Assembly: GCA_963719875.1 (NCBI GenBank)
Contig: CAVRDJ010000001.1
Location: 186,001-250,000 of the forward strand
Length of the DNA: 64,000 nucleotides
DNA from: Palsa-360 sp963719875
Lineage (GTDB): Bacteria; Acidobacteriota; Terriglobia; Acidiferrales; UBA7541
Reading direction: 5' to 3'
A model generated the notes under the pieces. That model did no database searches. It worked only from the letters and a program-made list of their open reading frames with translations, and was not told where the DNA came from. The position numbers were made by a program, and so were the translations under genes. Positions 52,468-59,506 of this stretch are shown piece after piece. Numbering within the stretch: the first letter of the stretch is position 1; each line of letters opens with the position of its first letter.

Positions 52468-53250
52468 CTACTTTCCGGGTGATGCTTCCTTTTTTTCGAG
52501 CCCCAGGAAGCTCTCACCATCCTCACAGAACTGCTCCGTCAGTTTCCACGGCCTCAATTTGAATTCCAGGCGCGACGTCCAGGGTTTTGTGTATGCCTTC
52601 GGATCGTCGATGGTGATGTCGTCCACCAGGTGATCGTGGGCCGTGCGGCGGAAGCGTTCGATCACGTGCAATTGGTCGCTGTGCGGGTGGCCGATCCGGT
52701 CAATCCAGGTCCGATCGTTGAAGTTGACGGTGTCCACGACCAGCGTATCGCCCTCCCAATGTCCGATCGAACTTCCCATCCACAAAGGAACCAGATCGGC
52801 ATCGCGCGGCTTTCCATCGGTGTAAATCTCCCGCCGCAGCGAATCGACCTCGAACAGCATCACGACTTCGCCAGGCGTCTGAATGAATTGAAAAGGGAAG
52901 GGGTGCATATAAACGCGAGGCACGCCGGGCGGAAAACAGCTGCGCAACACCGGGTCATTCGTTTCCTCCAGGGGATACTCATGAGACCCAAAGGAAGACT
53001 TGGCCGCTTTGAATTGCTCCTTGCCCCAGGCCGTCATGGGCGGTTCCTCTTGATTGAGCTCATAAATCCAGTACTGCTCAGCGGTAGCAGGAGGTGCGTC
53101 CCGCATCCAGACTCCTGACAAGTCGGGTGTTTTGCTTGAACTCGCGGCCTTCGCCGGCGCGTTTGCCTGTGTAGTTTGAGCGGAGGCGCTTGCGGAACAA
53201 CTCAGTCCGATCGCGAACCCAAGGATAATTCCCAGCGAACGATTTCGCAT
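52468..53250 (-). CDS. Exported 'SGVW' protein of unknown function (copy 2)
   Basis: A 260-residue protein with a signal peptide (about 1-24, ending SASAQTT), an Ala-rich linker, and the mature domain starting 'PDLSGVWMRD'. It shares with copy 1 'CFPPGVPRVYMHPFPFQFIQ', 'TPGEVVMLFEVDSLRREIYT', 'WMGSSIGHWEGDTLVVDTVN', 'FNDRTWIDRIGHPHSDQLHV', 'RFRRTAHDHLVDDITIDDPK'. The closely conserved His/Asp set marks the likely active or metal site. Function unknown. GGGGAGG precedes the ATG. Confidence 0.82.
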   Translation of the reverse strand: MRNRSLGIILGFAIGLSCSASASAQTTQANAPAKAASSSKTPDLSGVWMRDAPPATAEQYWIYELNQEEPPMTAWGKEQFKAAKSSFGSHEYPLEETNDPVLRSCFPPGVPRVYMHPFPFQFIQTPGEVVMLFEVDSLRREIYTDGKPRDADLVPLWMGSSIGHWEGDTLVVDTVNFNDRTWIDRIGHPHSDQLHVIERFRRTAHDHLVDDITIDDPKAYTKPWTSRLEFKLRPWKLTEQFCEDGESFLGLEKKEASPGK

Positions 53251-53355
53251 CTCGAAACCCCTCCCCTACTTCGGACATGCCTGTCTAACGCTAGCTTTAG
53301 CCGAAATTATACACTTCAGGTCAAGCGATTCAGATGGACGTTTTTGGGCATCCTC

Positions 53356-53384
53356 TTGACAATCGTGCGGTTCGCCGACAGACT
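53356..53384 (+). promoter_or_regulatory. Promoter of the nuoI-like gene
   Basis: TTGACA (53356-53361), 17 bases, CAGACT (53379-53384). The -35 box is perfect and the -10 partial; the start codon follows six bases later, so the transcript would be almost leaderless. Confidence 0.5.
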
Positions 53385-53390
53385 AACAAC

Positions 53391-53846
53391 ATGAATTCAT
53401 TTCTGAAGCGATTGTTCCTGGCGGATTTCTGGAAGGGCTTGATCCTGACGTTTCGCACGCAGAATCCGAAGAATGTTTATACCGAGCAGTATCCGCAGGA
53501 GCGCCCGATGGTCGCGGAGCGGTATCGCGGCGCGCCGCGCCTGAACATGAATCCGGAGACGGGCGAGACGCTTTGCATCGCATGCAACCTGTGCGCCCTG
53601 GCCTGCCCTGAAAATTTGATCGTGGTCGGCTGGCATCGCGATGATGCCACTCGCCGCAAAGTGCTGACCAACTTCACCTACGACACTTCGCGCTGCATGT
53701 TCTGCGGGCTTTGCGAGGATGCTTGCCCGACCGACTGCCTCGAGCTCACACAGGACTTCGAGATGGCATCCTATTCCCGCGAGGGCGCGATCTGGGATCG
53801 GCACCGCCTTGAAGAAGGTCCGACACCTGCACGGTACACGCGGTAA
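53391..53846 (+). CDS. nuoI: NuoI-like 2x[4Fe-4S] ferredoxin subunit (orphan)
   Basis: A 151-residue protein with the NuoI layout: N-terminal amphipathic helix 'LADFWKGLILTFRTQ', then 'QYPQERPMVAERYRGAPRLN', and two ferredoxin motifs CxxCxxCxxxCP: 'CIACNLCALACPENL' and 'CMFCGLCEDACPTDC'. NuoI carries clusters N6a/N6b in complex I. No other nuo gene is within this window, so it is either a detached copy or part of a partial complex. The family call is firm; its partner is unknown. Confidence 0.9.
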   Translation: MNSFLKRLFLADFWKGLILTFRTQNPKNVYTEQYPQERPMVAERYRGAPRLNMNPETGETLCIACNLCALACPENLIVVGWHRDDATRRKVLTNFTYDTSRCMFCGLCEDACPTDCLELTQDFEMASYSREGAIWDRHRLEEGPTPARYTR

Positions 53847-53869
53847 TGATCAGCGGTCCGGGGATTTCC

Positions 53870-53943
53870 GTAGCGCCGGCGTCTCGCCGGCGTTTTTGCG
53901 ATGGATGGGACCGGAACAATCGCCGGCGAGACGCCGGCGCTAC
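53870..53943. repeat. Palindromic repeat family B
   Basis: GTAGCGCCGGCGTCTCGCCG.. (53870-53892) and its exact 23-base complement (53921-53943) enclose a 28-base loop. It stands between nuoI and galT, both on the plus strand, and could end the nuoI transcript. Confidence 0.9.
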
Positions 53944-54015
53944 ACTTCGGTGAATTTTATTTCCGCGGCCCAATGAATCCTTCTGCAATCCACCGCCTTG
54001 ACTTAGAATCTTTTC

Positions 54016-54999
54016 ATGGAACTTCGTAAAGATCCCATCACGCGCAGTTGGGTAATCGTGGGACACCGGGGAGACACCTGCGAAACCACGGGCGACTGTC
54101 CGTTTTGTCCCGAGAAAACGAACTCCAAGAACGCTCTTCTTCGTCTGCCTTCTCAAGGACCCTGGCAAGTTACCGTGTTGCCGCACCCGGACCCGCTTTA
54201 TCGTGTGGAGGGCGACCCCCAGCGCCGGGCTGACGGAATCTACGACCAGATGCAGCCGGTGGGCGCGGACGAAATCGTCATCGAGACGCCCGAGCACAAC
54301 CGCAAGCTCGAGGATTTGACCGATGACCAGATCCTGCTGGTGTTGGATGCCTGGAGGCAGCGCGTCGAAGATTTGAAGCGCGATCGCCGGTTCAAGTATG
54401 TTTCCATTTACAAGAATTACGGCCCCCTTGCCGGACAGGAAGGCTCGCACGCCCATTCGCAAATTACGGCGACGACCTTCATGCCCCGAAGAGTTCTCTA
54501 CGAATTGCGCGCCGCGCGGGAATGGTTTAAAGAAAAGGAACGCTGCGTTTTTTGCGACATCGTGAAACAGGAAGAGCGCCAGAAAAAACGCATCGTGGAC
54601 ACGCAGGGAGACTTCGTCGCGCTATGCCCCTACGCTTCGCGCGTCCCGTATGAGGTTTGGATCCTCAGTCGCAGGCACAATTACATGTTCGAGCAGCCGC
54701 ACCCGAGTGCAAACCGGAAGCATCTGGCGGCGCTGTTGCGCCGAATTCTCAGGCGGATTCGTCAAATCGCGCCGGCGTATCACCTGGTCGTGCATACTTC
54801 GCCCAATACCATCCACCCCAAGGGGGAGACCTCCACCGAGTATTGGAAGACCATCGCCGACGACTATCACTGGCACATCGAAATCCTGCCCATCGTGGAA
54901 ACACGAAGCAAGTCCTACAGCATCAAGGAAGTCTATTACAACGCCATCCTGCCGGAAGAGGCAGCCGAACGGCTGCGAAAACTGGACCCAATCACGTGA
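54016..54999 (+). CDS. galT: Galactose-1-phosphate uridylyltransferase
   Basis: A 327-residue enzyme of the HIT superfamily that exchanges UMP between UDP-glucose and galactose-1-phosphate (Leloir pathway), or a related nucleotidylyltransferase. N-terminal 'RKDPITRSWVIVGHRG', a zinc CPFC pair in 'GDCPFCPEKTN', 'NYGPLAGQEGSHAHSQITAT' with the active-site His-x-His, 'CVFCDIVKQE', and 'DDYHWHIEILPI' near the C-terminus. The usual active motif is HPH; here it reads HAH, seen in GalT-like and archaeal/ADP-glucose variants, so the substrate could differ. Followed by the YdcF-like gene with overlapping stop/start (GTGA). Confidence 0.88.
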   Translation: MELRKDPITRSWVIVGHRGDTCETTGDCPFCPEKTNSKNALLRLPSQGPWQVTVLPHPDPLYRVEGDPQRRADGIYDQMQPVGADEIVIETPEHNRKLEDLTDDQILLVLDAWRQRVEDLKRDRRFKYVSIYKNYGPLAGQEGSHAHSQITATTFMPRRVLYELRAAREWFKEKERCVFCDIVKQEERQKKRIVDTQGDFVALCPYASRVPYEVWILSRRHNYMFEQPHPSANRKHLAALLRRILRRIRQIAPAYHLVVHTSPNTIHPKGETSTEYWKTIADDYHWHIEILPIVETRSKSYSIKEVYYNAILPEEAAERLRKLDPIT

Positions 55000-56417
55000 G
55001 GCGCGGCGAACACGGCGGCATTTTCTTCCGATTATTGTTTTTGTTGCTTTTCTTCGGGTTTCTCGCCGCCCTATACCTTGCCAGGCATCCGCTGATGCGG
55101 CTCGCCGGGCAGTTTTGGGTGGTGGACGAACCGGCCGCGCCCTCCGACGCCCTGATCGTCCTCGGCGACGACAATTACTTGGCGGACCGCGCCTTTCATG
55201 CCGCCGAGCTGTACCGCGAAGGGGTTGCGCCCGTTGTCGTGGCCAGCGGCCGAATGTTGCGCCGGAATGTCAGTATAGCGGATGTGATGGAACACGACCT
55301 GGAATCGTTTGGCGTGCCCGCCGCATCGATCGTGAAGCTGACGCACAGAGCGGAAAATACACGGGATGAGGCAGCCGAAGCCGCGCGGCTCATCCACGCC
55401 CGTGGATGGAAGCGCGTCCTGGTGGTGACCTCCAACTACCATGCGCGCCGTACACGGTTCATTTATGGTAGGATCCTTCCTTCGAGCATCAGCTTGCGCG
55501 TCAGTGGCGCCCGCGATTCTGAATTTGATCCTTCCCGCTGGTGGGAAACACGCCAGGGCCAAAAGCTTTTCATGACCGAATTGACGGGCTACTTGGTTGC
55601 CAGATGGGAATTGCGGAGTAAGCCGGCTCCCGAAAACGAGACTGCATTCGTCGTTGCGCGCGCCCGAAACTTGACGGCGGGGGCGTGTACAGAGGCGGCA
55701 CTGCCTCCTCTTCCTCTCCTCCCGTATCTGATTGGAAACACGCCGGGTTTGCGGGGTTCGCCCTCCGGTCGCGCACATACTATAGTTCGCAAGGTACCGT
55801 CCTCTCCGGGCTGGTCTGCACTCAACCCAGGCTCGCGGCTACGGAGTTTTCGGTTGGGGGGAAAAATCATGTGGCGTAAACCAGAAGATGCAAAGCCAGG
55901 GGCACCTGCCTCCGAAGTTCCGACACCGGCACCGTCACCGGCACAGCGTGTGGAGCCGGTGGTCCGGAGCGTTGCCGGGCTGACCGCGGAGGTGGTACAA
56001 CCCTCTGGGGGGATCATCACATCGACCTTATTGATTAAGGGTGAAGTTCGCGGCAGCGACGACTTATACATCGATGGCGAGGTACAGGGCACCATCCATC
56101 TTTCCAATGGACGCGTCACCGTCGGGCCGCACGGCAAGATTTCGGCGGACGTCGATGCACGCGAGATTATCGTCCGCGGAAAAGTGACGGGCGCATTGCG
56201 AGGCCGCGAGCGCGTGGAAATTGGGTCGACCGGAGAAGTCCGTGGTGATATCGCCACCTTGCGGATTGCCATTGGAGAAGGCGCGCAAATTCACAGCAAA
56301 GTGGAGATCGCCCGCGCGGATGGCACTCAGAATAATCGTGCCGCGGGGAAACCTTCCGGTGGCGCTGCCGTCGGGCAGTCGGTGGCCATGAAGGCCAGCG
56401 GAGAAAACGGGAACTAA
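54996..56417 (+). CDS. YdcF/DUF218 membrane protein fused in frame to a bactofilin
   Basis: A single 473-residue open frame from a GTG that overlaps the galT stop. Residues about 8-28 are a membrane helix; about 45-200 are the DUF218 (YdcF/ElyC) fold ('ALIVLGDDNYLADRAFHAAE', 'TRDEAAEAARLIHARGWKRV', 'TSNYHARRTRFIYGRI'). About 80 Pro/Arg-rich residues follow without a stop. Then from 'MWRKPEDAKPG' (nt 55869) comes a bactofilin, the beta-helical filament protein ('DLYIDGEVQGTIHLSNGRVT', 'GKVTGALRGRERVEIGSTGE'). The internal ATG has its own GGGGGGA, so the bactofilin may be made separately. Whether the long form exists is open. Confidence 0.75.
   Translation: MRRGEHGGIFFRLLFLLLFFGFLAALYLARHPLMRLAGQFWVVDEPAAPSDALIVLGDDNYLADRAFHAAELYREGVAPVVVASGRMLRRNVSIADVMEHDLESFGVPAASIVKLTHRAENTRDEAAEAARLIHARGWKRVLVVTSNYHARRTRFIYGRILPSSISLRVSGARDSEFDPSRWWETRQGQKLFMTELTGYLVARWELRSKPAPENETAFVVARARNLTAGACTEAALPPLPLLPYLIGNTPGLRGSPSGRAHTIVRKVPSSPGWSALNPGSRLRSFRLGGKIMWRKPEDAKPGAPASEVPTPAPSPAQRVEPVVRSVAGLTAEVVQPSGGIITSTLLIKGEVRGSDDLYIDGEVQGTIHLSNGRVTVGPHGKISADVDAREIIVRGKVTGALRGRERVEIGSTGEVRGDIATLRIAIGEGAQIHSKVEIARADGTQNNRAAGKPSGGAAVGQSVAMKASGENGN
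55856..55871 (+). promoter_or_regulatory. Internal ribosome site and start of the bactofilin
   Basis: GGGGGGA (55856-55862) stands six bases before an in-frame ATG at 55869 that begins the usual bactofilin N-terminus. A TATAGT-like box near 55780 could be its promoter. This supports separate production of a 182-residue bactofilin. Confidence 0.65.
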
Positions 56418-56418
56418 G

Positions 56419-57165
56419 ATGGACTTTTTCAATAAATTACGGCCGGGCCAATTCCAGCCATTGCCGGGAAGGCATTCTCCCCCGGCGAAAATCCATCCCG
56501 CTACAGCGGTGGCCGTCGGCAATGCCGGCACGCCTCCCGCTCCGCCCGGCGTTGCGGCGAGGAGCGGGCGCCAGTCCAATGGCCTCAAGGAATTTCTCTG
56601 GCAACTGGAGGGAATTGGACACGGTCATTTGTTGGACCTTGGGCCCGCCCGTCAAACCACCATCACTTTTTTCATCGAGCGCGGCTTCAAAGTGTACACC
56701 GAGGATTTGCTGGCCACCTGGCAGTACTTCCTCGAGGAAGAAAGCCAGCGGGTGAAGAAGCTTCCAGCCGGGGCGGACCGGTCCGAGATGACGACGGAAG
56801 CGCGCGCGAAGAAGTTTCTGGATACCACACTGCTGTATCCGGATGGCACGTTTGATGCCGTGCTCATGTGGGATAATTTGGATTATCTCGATAACGATCT
56901 TATGGCCAAACTTGCCGCGCGCATTACCTCGCTCGTGCGCGACGGCGGAGTAGTCTTTGCCATGTTCCACACGCGCAAACCGATCCTCTTCCATCGTTAC
57001 CGCGTTCTGGACGGTCAAAATCTGGAACTGATCCCCGCATCGTGTCCCTTCCAGCCGCAACACGTTTTTCAGAACCGGGAAATTTCAAACCTGTTCTCCC
57101 GGTACCGCACTTCCAAAATGTTCGTGGGGCGCGATCAACTTCGCGAAGGCCTCTTCGTTAAGTAA
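56419..57165 (+). CDS. SAM-methyltransferase-like protein downstream of bactofilin
   Basis: A 248-residue protein: a Pro/Ala-rich N-terminus (1-50), then a Rossmann-like core with motif I 'HGHLLDLGPARQTTITFFIE', 'FKVYTEDLLATWQYFLEEE', and 'FDAVLMWDNLDYLDNDLMAK'. Motif I lacks the usual GxGxG, reading LGPARQ, so cofactor binding is not assured. Its start follows the bactofilin stop by one base, which points to a shared role, perhaps in cell-shape or envelope assembly. A strong terminator lies at 57431. Confidence 0.72.
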   Translation: MDFFNKLRPGQFQPLPGRHSPPAKIHPATAVAVGNAGTPPAPPGVAARSGRQSNGLKEFLWQLEGIGHGHLLDLGPARQTTITFFIERGFKVYTEDLLATWQYFLEEESQRVKKLPAGADRSEMTTEARAKKFLDTTLLYPDGTFDAVLMWDNLDYLDNDLMAKLAARITSLVRDGGVVFAMFHTRKPILFHRYRVLDGQNLELIPASCPFQPQHVFQNREISNLFSRYRTSKMFVGRDQLREGLFVK

Positions 57166-57430
57166 GCCTGCCATCCCGTTCCCGCCATATCTTCTGGAAA
57201 AGAAAACTCATATGGGATTGTTTATGCCGGAATTCTTGCCTGTGGAATTTACAAGTGCGCACTTGCCAAAGATGCGGCATAGGCGTAGAAGGGAATTGTA
57301 GTTCATCAAGCCACGGAGGCGAGGATGACTCCACCGGGCTTTGAACACAAACAGCTAACCTCACACCGCGCACGCGGTGCGTACCGCCAGAGGCGCTAAT
57401 CAACGCCGCGACGGCCAAAGAAAAGCGCTG

Positions 57431-57462
57431 AAACGGGGAGCCGCCAGGCTCCCCGTTTTGGT
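57431..57462 (+). terminator. Strong intrinsic terminator
   Basis: AAACGGGGAGCC (57431-57442), loop GCCA, and the exact complement (57447-57458), then TTTTGGTTTTT. It is the best-formed plus-strand terminator in the window, about 265 bases after the methyltransferase-like gene. Confidence 0.9.
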
Positions 57463-57467
57463 TTTTG

Positions 57468-57535
57468 CCCTGGGAACGCCAATCTCCCGATTGGCGGGTT
57501 GCGTGACGCCATTCAGGAGAATGGCGTTCCCGGGA
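57468..57535. repeat. Dispersed palindromic repeat family A, copy 3
   Basis: The left arm matches the family core (TGGGAACGCCAATCTCCCGA), while the right arm reads ATTCAGGAGAATGGCGTTCCC, with about four mismatches to the left. It is a diverged copy of the elements at 3999 and 51829. Confidence 0.85.
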
Positions 57536-57547
57536 AAGAAATGTAGG

Positions 57548-57748
57548 CTAGGCGGCCTTTCGAGTGTGTTTGCCGTGGCGACCCTTCAATACCTTTTGTT
57601 TTCTCTTCTTGTATTTATTTTTCTTTTTGCCCCGTGAAGCAGCGGCGGGAACCGCCCCCGAGGCAGCACGAGGAACGAAGAGGGTCGAGGGCTGAAGGCA
57701 GACCAGGGCCATGGCGGACAAGAGCGCGGTGCGGCAGAGTTTTCTCAT
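57548..57748 (-). CDS. Small exported Lys-rich protein
   Basis: A 66-residue protein: signal peptide (about 1-29, 'RTALLSAMALVCLQPSTLF'), then Ala/Pro, then a very basic tail 'GKKKNKYKKRKQKVLKG' and 'RHGKHTRKAA'. AAGGA precedes the ATG at good spacing. The mature part (about 35 residues, net charge near +17) could bind nucleic acid, teichoic-like polymers or membranes; no family is recognised. Confidence 0.65.
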   Translation of the reverse strand: MRKLCRTALLSAMALVCLQPSTLFVPRAASGAVPAAASRGKKKNKYKKRKQKVLKGRHGKHTRKAA

Positions 57749-57839
57749 AATAAGTCCTTGTCACTATCCGTGACTTCCAGGAGATCATATACGATTTCTG
57801 CCAATAGTGTGAGCGGCATATTGGAGGATCCTTCTCCGG

Positions 57840-57877
57840 AAAAAAATGGGCGGCGCCAGAAGTTCCGCGCCGCCCAT
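57840..57877 (-). terminator. Intrinsic terminator, minus strand
   Basis: ATGGGCGGCGC and its exact complement (57846-57856, 57867-57877) form an 11-bp GC-rich stem; on the minus strand it is followed by TTTTTTTCC. It ends the transcript of the small membrane protein at 57938. Confidence 0.88.
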
Positions 57878-57937
57878 GCTCATTCCCCCGGTAGGGAAAG
57901 AGTAAAAATCGATGCCAGTAAGATTTCCGGCAGATAC

Positions 57938-58123
57938 TTATCCCATGCCGCCAAACCGGGTGGTCCACATAACCCGGATAAGATCGCGTTGATAGACAAT
58001 GATATTGGCCTGCCAGAGGATGGCCCAGAGCATCAGACCCAGGACGACGGCGGCTACGCCCAGTGCCATCCCAAGATGGGATTCGGATGCTGGCTCATTC
58101 AGTCGGCGAATCGCTCGAATCAT
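57938..58123 (-). CDS. Small membrane protein
   Basis: A 61-residue protein from an ATG with GGAGG five bases upstream. 'MALGVAAVVLGLMLWAILW' (about 19-37) is one strong membrane helix; the N-terminus is basic (IRAIRRL) so it should face the cytoplasm, and the C-terminus is 'RDLIRVMWTTRFGGMG'. The perfect ribosome site and terminator support a real gene. A longer reading to 58276 lacks both site and sense. Function unknown. Confidence 0.65.
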   Translation of the reverse strand: MIRAIRRLNEPASESHLGMALGVAAVVLGLMLWAILWQANIIVYQRDLIRVMWTTRFGGMG

Positions 58124-58411
58124 TAATCCTCCGGACGCACGCCATACAATCCCAGACGAACTAGCCAGCGGTCCCAGGTCGCGGGCGCCGGTGACTCCCG
58201 GTTCGCCACACAATATGTAACCAATGGCAAGACTGGGGCCATGCCGTGGGCAGTCCATAGGAATTCGTAAATCCATTCAGGTGTGCAGATTAATTTGGTT
58301 CACCCAAATTTCCTGCGTGCGAGCGCGGGCAGAAGTCAGCGCAAAAGTGTCTGTGAATTACCACTCTGTGAAAGGAAAATCTTAAATCGAGCAGTACTGA
58401 GAATACCGGAA

Positions 58412-59281
58412 CTAGCTGATAATGTTTAGGATTGCTTTGTTCCATCCAGCTGGACCAGGCGCGTCTCCCATGACGATTGTCCTTGTCCGGCCCGGATTTT
58501 CCTGCAGATTCTCCGAAGGCTTGGCGGCCTCGCGCGAATCCGGCAAAAGGATGGCAAGATCCACGGCGCGAAGCCAGGCAAGATCTTCCTCTCCTCCTCC
58601 AATTCCGACGAGGCGCAGCTTAATATGTGTCGCTTCCCGGAACAACTGTGCGAGGGAGCGCACCGCGCGCGCGGCATCGCACCTGGCGGAGAGATGCCAG
58701 AAAGTCGGGCCGCGTCGCGTGTCGAACCCGCGTTCCCTTGCAGTTTCCACAAACCGGGCTATGGCCTTATCGTCCGCGGAAGTGAAATAGAAGGGTTCGT
58801 CGAATTCCCGGGCGCGCGCCAGTTCGGCGTTGCGCGGGCGGAGGCCGGTATTGTCGGCAATCTCACGAAGGCTCATGTGATGGAAACCGGCGACCCCCAC
58901 GGCGCATTCCTCCGCGATATCGTCAAGCGCCTCGCAGACTTCTGCATATGGCCGGCCCTGCGCGATGCTGAGATAGCGCGCTGTGCGCACGGCGCCCGGA
59001 ATCCGCAGACTAAAGTAGCCGTCCGGAAAGAATATCCCTCCGCCATTTTCCGTAACGAACGGGTGGTTGTGCCCCAGCTTTCGCCGGAGGGGCTCGATTT
59101 GCTCCCGGGTGCGCGACGTGAGCAAAACGAACGCGATTTTTCGTCTGTCGAGTTCCGACAAGGCTTCTTCCGCGCCGGCAAAAGAATCCGTGCGCGGATC
59201 GACCAGGGCGCCTTCCAGTGCGGTAAAGATCAGATGACGAGGGGCAAGCAAGACGCTTAGCAGTGTATCGTGAGACGACAA
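58412..59281 (-). CDS. HAD-IIB protein like mannosyl-3-phosphoglycerate phosphatase, catalytic Asp lost
   Basis: A 289-residue HAD protein. The C2-cap type and the blocks 'LLTSRTREQIEPLRRKLGHN', 'PFVTENGGGIFFPDGYF', 'RRGPTFWHLSARCDAARAVR' match mannosyl-3-phosphoglycerate phosphatase (MpgP), which makes the solute mannosylglycerate. Motif I, usually TDLDGTL, reads 'FTALEGALVDP': the nucleophile Asp is Ala and the second Asp is Glu, so it is probably inactive. The motif IV region 'GIGGGEEDLAWLRAVDLAIL' also deviates. It starts at a TTG with no good ribosome site. No synthase gene is nearby. Confidence 0.75.
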   Translation of the reverse strand: MSSHDTLLSVLLAPRHLIFTALEGALVDPRTDSFAGAEEALSELDRRKIAFVLLTSRTREQIEPLRRKLGHNHPFVTENGGGIFFPDGYFSLRIPGAVRTARYLSIAQGRPYAEVCEALDDIAEECAVGVAGFHHMSLREIADNTGLRPRNAELARAREFDEPFYFTSADDKAIARFVETARERGFDTRRGPTFWHLSARCDAARAVRSLAQLFREATHIKLRLVGIGGGEEDLAWLRAVDLAILLPDSREAAKPSENLQENPGRTRTIVMGDAPGPAGWNKAILNIIS

Positions 59282-59422
59282 TGCTTGGAAGCGGGGTGTC
59301 TAGTTTCTCGTTGAAAGTCTTTAGTGGATTTTCCTTCTGGAGATTGCCAGTCCGAGCCAGCTTTTCACCCTTCACTCGCGTCCAGGGCAAGCAAATCACG
59401 AATTACTTCCCCAAAACGCAAG

Positions 59423-59491
59423 CGGCGGGCAGAGCACCCCCGCGCCCTGCCCGCCGTATCGTTAGTCCGGGCGCTGAAACAGCGCCCGGAC
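59423..59491 (-). terminator. Two tandem hairpins after the coiled-coil gene
   Basis: Two GC-rich hairpins follow the minus-strand stop at 59507: GTCCGGGCGCTG-aaa-complement (59465-59491, 12 bp, 3-base loop) and CGGCGGGCAG/CTGCCCGCCG (59423-59456). Only a weak T-run (CGTTTTGG) comes after on that strand, so they are terminator-like. Confidence 0.6.
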
Positions 59492-59506
59492 AGCTATCCG
59501 GCCCAA

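Larger units (their letters stand above)
57166..57547. other. Convergent intergenic region with terminator and repeat
   Basis: These 382 bases hold an intrinsic terminator (57431-57462) and family A repeat copy 3 (57468-57535). The about 260 bases between the methyltransferase stop and the terminator show no gene; a short RNA ending at the terminator is possible but unsupported. Confidence 0.55.

Noticed and set aside
57166..57430. Possible small RNA ending at the strong terminator
   Set aside because: No promoter, conserved fold or known RNA motif was seen; a long 3' UTR of the upstream gene explains the terminator equally well.
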